Both the position numbers and the translations under genes were made by a program. A model generated the notes under the pieces. That model saw only the letters and a program-made list of their open reading frames with translations. It did not search any database and had not been told where the DNA came from. 37,405 bases of DNA. Origin: an uncultured Prevotellaceae bacterium (lineage in GTDB: Bacteria > Bacteroidota > Bacteroidia > Bacteroidales > Muribaculaceae). Positions 34,519-37,405 of the stretch are shown piece after piece. Positions within the stretch are counted from its first letter, which is position 1. Every line of letters begins with the position of its first letter. The stretch lies in the NCBI GenBank assembly GCA_946186575.1, contig CAMHNO010000023.1, positions 1 through 37,405 on the forward strand, in the 5' to 3' direction.

Positions 34519-35175
34519 TCAGTCCTCATATATTGTTGGGTCGGCAATGCCGGCATCGCGCAGCGCCTCGATTCGCTCACGGCATGTGCCGCACTTGCCA
34601 CAGTGCTTGGCGCCACCCTTGTAGCACGAGTAGGTCAACGAGTAGTCTACTCCCAGCGCCTTGCCATGACGGGCAATATCGGTCTTTGAAATGCTTGTGT
34701 AGGGAGCGAAAATCTCTATTCCCTCATAGGTGCCCTCGGTCATTGCCCTCGACATGGCATCGATAAACCCTGGGCGGCAGTCGGGGTAGATGGTGTGGTC
34801 GCCACCATGGTTGGCAATCATCACCCGGTGCAGGCCATTGCTCTCGGCAATGCCGCACGCAATAGCCAGCATTATGCCATTGCGAAATGGAACCACAGTG
34901 GCCTTCATGTTCTGCTCATCGTAATTGCCTTCGGGGATGGCTGCGGCATCCTCAAGCAGCGCACTCTTGAAGTAGCGATGCATGAAGTCGAGAGGAATTA
35001 TAATATGCTTTATACCCAGTGCTTTGCACTGAGCGATGGCATAGTGCTGTTCCTGCTTGTTCTGAACCGAGCCATAATCAAAGGTTATTGCCATGGCAAT
35101 ACTGTCTTTGTACTCATGCAGCATGGTGCACGAGTCCATGCCACCCGAGAGAATAATCACCGCGTCCTTAGCCAT
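34519..35175 (-). CDS. queC: 7-cyano-7-deazaguanine synthase
   Basis: A 218-residue ATP-dependent enzyme converting 7-carboxy-7-deazaguanine and ammonia to preQ0. The pyrophosphatase-type loop SGGMDSCTML (10-19) binds ATP, and four C-terminal cysteines (Cys in SCYKGG, then HCGKCGTC) form the zinc site. NHGGDHTIYPDCRPGF is a strongly conserved QueC block. The gene is 14 bp downstream of queF and 31 bp upstream of queD. Confidence 0.97.
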   Translation of the reverse strand: MAKDAVIILSGGMDSCTMLHEYKDSIAMAITFDYGSVQNKQEQHYAIAQCKALGIKHIIIPLDFMHRYFKSALLEDAAAIPEGNYDEQNMKATVVPFRNGIMLAIACGIAESNGLHRVMIANHGGDHTIYPDCRPGFIDAMSRAMTEGTYEGIEIFAPYTSISKTDIARHGKALGVDYSLTYSCYKGGAKHCGKCGTCRERIEALRDAGIADPTIYED

Positions 35176-35189
35176 TGCTCTGAGTTTTG

Positions 35190-35675
35190 TTATTTACTAT
35201 TCTTGAAACTTTCATGCAGGCGATACTTGACCAAATCTTGGTGGTCGGCATCGCCATAGTTTGCAAAGGGGATTATTGAGATGCCTCCTCGAGCATTGAA
35301 GTAGCCTGTCACCTCAATGTACTTGGGATCCATGAGCTTCACCAGATCCTTCATGATGATGTTCACACAATCCTCATGAAAGTCACCCTGATTGCGGAAG
35401 CTGAAAAGATAGAGCTTCAAACTCTTGCTCTCCACCATGCGCATGCGGGGTATGTAACTGATGATTATGCGCCCAAAGTCGGGTTGGCCTGTAATTGGAC
35501 ACAGCGCAGTGAACTCTGGGCAATCGAAGGTGACCAGATATTCGTTGTCGGGGTGCAGATTATCGAACGTTTCCAGCACCTGTGCATTATACTTGTCGTC
35601 ATAATGAGTGCCTTGGTTTCCAAGTAGGGTCAAATTGTCGGTGTTGTCTTTGTTTCGTGACATTGTTAAAGCCAT
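35190..35675 (-). CDS. queF: NADPH-dependent 7-cyano-7-deazaguanine reductase
   Basis: A 161-residue short (type I, homomeric) QueF that reduces preQ0 to preQ1. The catalytic cysteine is in [14 protein letters not shown], and the substrate-binding motif [20 protein letters not shown] is present, as is the C-terminal [13 protein letters not shown]. Two starts are possible, 35675 (MALTMSRNK) and 35663 (MSRNK); the longer is used here. First gene of the que operon, with a -7 box at 35705-35712 about 30 bp upstream. The leader is too short for a preQ1 riboswitch. Confidence 0.96.
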   Translation of the reverse strand: MALTMSRNKDNTDNLTLLGNQGTHYDDKYNAQVLETFDNLHPDNEYLVTFDCPEFTALCPITGQPDFGRIIISYIPRMRMVESKSLKLYLFSFRNQGDFHEDCVNIIMKDLVKLMDPKYIEVTGYFNARGGISIIPFANYGDADHQDLVKYRLHESFKNSK

Positions 35676-35704
35676 TAATGAAAGTAGTTCTTAATTTTAG
35701 TTTG

Positions 35705-35712
35705 CAAAGTTA
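35705..35712 (-). promoter_or_regulatory. Candidate -7 box for the que operon
   Basis: The minus strand reads TAACTTTG, an exact TAnnTTTG match, 30 bp upstream of queF. No TTTG is found at the usual -33 distance. Confidence 0.55.
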
Positions 35713-35774
35713 GTGAAAAATAACTAATAACTAAAAACTAAGGCACCAAAACTCACAACCTGCGAGTCATTACT

Positions 35775-37112
35775 CTAAAACTCTTGATCAATAAGCTCAA
35801 TAAACATAGAGCTCACTTCGCGCAGCACTATCATGTGACGCTTATCGCCCACCATCTGGCTCATGTATAGCTCAAAACCCTCGTCGGTGAGCGCCAACCC
35901 CTGAAGCTCAGGCAATGCATTCATGAAACTACCCTTGTCGCCTGGAGTCCACAACCAGTTGCGACCTGGCTCGGCCACGGCCCATTGCTCAAACGTCGAC
36001 TCAAGTTTGTTGCCTATGAAGCACACTATCACCGCCAACGACACACCTGCCTGAGGCTTAAACTCCACTACATAGAGCTTGCGGTCGCTCTCTTCCATGT
36101 TGGCAAGCCAGCGCGAGCTCTTAATAGCACGACCGCCATAGTAGTCTGCCACAGCCTCCTGCTTGTCGCGCTCCATGGGCACCACCTTCTCGGGGTGCTT
36201 CCAGCGGCTGAAGGGCATCATCTTGTGAGTCGTTAGATACTCACTTGTGGCAAGAATGGGGAACAGCTCATTATCCTTGTAGCCACGAAACATAGTCTTG
36301 ATGCTTGATGGGTCGTTGAGCGAATACACATGCGCGCCCCCATTGTCGCGCTTTAGCGATACCTCGCCCACCTGCTTCTTGAAGATGATGTGGCTATAGC
36401 TGCTTGCATCAAGCATGCTCGCAGCATGGGTGGCAAACTCATTGTTCTTGTAGCTGGCATAGACGAGCACTGGCAGCTGCGAGAGCGTGATGTCTTCCTG
36501 GGCATCGATGTAGTTGCCTATCTTGCGGAAAGGTATCCACTGCAGCGTCTGTGAATTAGCAACCTCAGCAGTTTCATGCTTTTTCAATCCGCGGTCAAGC
36601 TCTTTTTGCACCTTGTCAGGCTTCACCGTTTTGCCTTTGCTATTGAAATATAACTCATTGCCATCAACCACCTGCATTACAAAATCAAGAGGCTCAAGCT
36701 TGCCCGTATCATAATGATAGAATTCAGCCCCCACTATGTTGCCAGCATTGTCGCTGCGAGTTACTATCATCACATGGTTGCGAAATGCCACATCCACATG
36801 CTCGTCCTGGGCATTATAGCCAACTTCAAGAAGATTTTCAAACCTGCCTTTAACACTACCGAAGATGCACCCATAACTCTCGTCGAAGGTACTCGCCCAC
36901 AGCAAACTCACATCGCTGTTGCGAGTAGGAATGCCAACAAACTTCTCCGGACGCTGATGTTTTCGGGCATGCGAGAGGGCAAAATCCTGAACCACACGTT
37001 GCACATTGCGTGCAAAGGGAGCTATCGCCTTATCCATTTCATTCTCTGCTGCCAGCGAGGTAGCCAGTACACACAGCATCATCAAGGTGCACATTAACCG
37101 CGAATTTCTCAT
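35775..37112 (-). CDS. Secreted protein of unknown function
   Basis: I do not recognise this 445-residue protein. It has a clear signal peptide (1-22, cleavage near SLAAE) and no lipobox, so it is probably periplasmic or secreted. The rest is soluble, with mixed charged and beta-rich segments and no obvious repeats, membrane segments or catalytic motif. Recognisable stretches include PVLVYASYKNNEF, an HxxSMLDASSYSHIIF-like region, and a C-terminal half rich in Trp and Lys (WKHPEKVVPMERDKQEAVADYYGG). It is transcribed towards queF and ends about 100 bp from the queF start, and may be separate from the que operon. The upstream gap holds no consensus promoter that I can identify. Confidence 0.85.
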   Translation of the reverse strand: MRNSRLMCTLMMLCVLATSLAAENEMDKAIAPFARNVQRVVQDFALSHARKHQRPEKFVGIPTRNSDVSLLWASTFDESYGCIFGSVKGRFENLLEVGYNAQDEHVDVAFRNHVMIVTRSDNAGNIVGAEFYHYDTGKLEPLDFVMQVVDGNELYFNSKGKTVKPDKVQKELDRGLKKHETAEVANSQTLQWIPFRKIGNYIDAQEDITLSQLPVLVYASYKNNEFATHAASMLDASSYSHIIFKKQVGEVSLKRDNGGAHVYSLNDPSSIKTMFRGYKDNELFPILATSEYLTTHKMMPFSRWKHPEKVVPMERDKQEAVADYYGGRAIKSSRWLANMEESDRKLYVVEFKPQAGVSLAVIVCFIGNKLESTFEQWAVAEPGRNWLWTPGDKGSFMNALPELQGLALTDEGFELYMSQMVGDKRHMIVLREVSSMFIELIDQEF

Positions 37113-37405
37113 ATCAAGTAATATTTATTTACAACCTAAATCAAATAGCCCAAACCCGCCAAATAGAGTAAGGGCCTTAATGTTTGACACTCTATCGTTG
37201 CAAGGGTTTAATTTATAATAGATGCTCCTGAGCATGCCGGCGGCACAGAGGCGTGGCGGGGCTTAGGGCTCTGGTCCAAGGACGGGGGCGGCGGAGACGG
37301 CGGGGACGGCGGGGACGACGAGGGCAGCGGTGGCAGGCTCGACGAGCCCAGGGCCGACAAAAAAAGAAGGGAGCCACGAGCGCTGGGCTCGAAGCTCCCT
37401 GTTAG
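37113..37405. other. Non-coding region with abrupt GC-rich segment
   Basis: The first 110 bp are AT-leaning and include a 7-bp inverted repeat (37163-37169 with 37189-37195). From about 37225 the composition turns very GC-rich and G-rich on the plus strand, with GGG or longer runs at 37258, 37266, 37284, 37302, 37311 and 37322 and a 9-bp tandem repeat (GACGGCGGG at 37296-37313). Short open frames on both strands give only Gly/Asp-, Arg- or Pro/Ala-rich strings, so I do not call a gene. A σ70-like TTGACA (37184-37189), 17-bp spacer, TTTAAT (37207-37212) lies on the plus strand but does not match the Bacteroidota consensus. Confidence 0.6.
37359..37399 (-). terminator. Terminator of a minus-strand gene beyond the window
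   Basis: On the minus strand, a nested stem (GGGAGC/GCTCCC outer, CGAG/CTCG inner; 37399-37369) is followed by TTC and seven T residues (37365-37359). It implies a transcript entering from the right edge. Confidence 0.8.

Noticed and set aside
35676-35760. preQ1 riboswitch upstream of queF
   Set aside because: The predicted leader is under 35 nt and lacks the hairpin and A-rich tail arrangement of preQ1 riboswitches.
37221-37405. Gly/Asp-rich plus-strand frame and Pro/Ala-rich minus-strand frame in the GC-rich end
   Set aside because: No start codon or ribosome-binding site, biased low-complexity products, and the minus frame would run through a strong terminator hairpin and T-run.
1-37405. 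CRISPR arrays, insertion sequences, integrases or phage genes
   Set aside because: No regularly spaced repeats, transposase or integrase motifs were seen on either strand; the short repeats found are too few and too small.

Overview
The window looks like a chromosomal segment from an anaerobic, gut-type member of the Bacteroidales (Bacteroidota). Supporting signs are a SusC/SusD/SusE/SusF locus, Bacteroidota-type promoter boxes (TAnnTTTG with an upstream TTTG), a NigD-like lipoprotein, DUF4491 and DUF3467 proteins, and dockerin-bearing secreted glycosidases. A Muribaculaceae or Prevotellaceae-like source is my inference; no rRNA is present to settle it. Most of the window is densely coding, with moderate GC and genes in short operons separated by strong hairpin terminators.

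Layout. 1-4140: the 3' part of an Xaa-Pro aminopeptidase, a gamma-class carbonic anhydrase-like protein and a phosphoethanolamine transferase, ending at a bidirectional terminator. 4132-6388 (minus): a membrane acyltransferase and a LacI-family regulator. 6389-17890: a glycan-utilisation locus. A divergent control region with a perfect 12-bp LacI-type palindrome precedes susC-susD-susE-susF on the plus strand. Two convergent secreted enzymes follow on the minus strand: a GH53 endo-galactanase (dockerin at the N-terminus) and a GH13 alpha-amylase with a starch-binding region (dockerin at the C-terminus). 18074-18361: a small DUF4491 membrane protein. 18534-24862: a four-gene plus-strand operon of outer-membrane porin, imelysin lipoprotein, di-heme oxidoreductase lipoprotein and a fused ResB-CcsA cytochrome c assembly protein. 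24930-26261: an MFS sugar transporter of the SLC45/GPH type. 26355-26439: tRNA-Leu(UAA) with its own promoter and terminator. 26642-30147: prolyl oligopeptidase, a LolD-like ATPase (TTG start) and a NigD-like lipoprotein. 30495-37112 (minus): a glycosyltransferase, cysS, a DUF3467 protein, the preQ1 genes queE, queD, queC and queF, and an unrecognised secreted protein. 37113-37405: non-coding, turning abruptly GC-rich and ending at a terminator for a minus-strand gene beyond the window.

How the genes work together. The Sus locus would bind starch-type glucans at the cell surface (SusD/E/F), cut them (GH13) and import oligosaccharides through SusC with TonB energy. The MFS transporter could move the resulting sugars across the inner membrane. 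The GH53 enzyme points to a second substrate, pectic galactan. The porin/imelysin/di-heme/ResB-CcsA operon looks like a self-contained envelope redox or metal-handling system carrying its own heme-attachment machinery. It is the least understood and most interesting unit here. The que genes make preQ1 (queC, queD, queE, queF) for queuosine tRNA modification.
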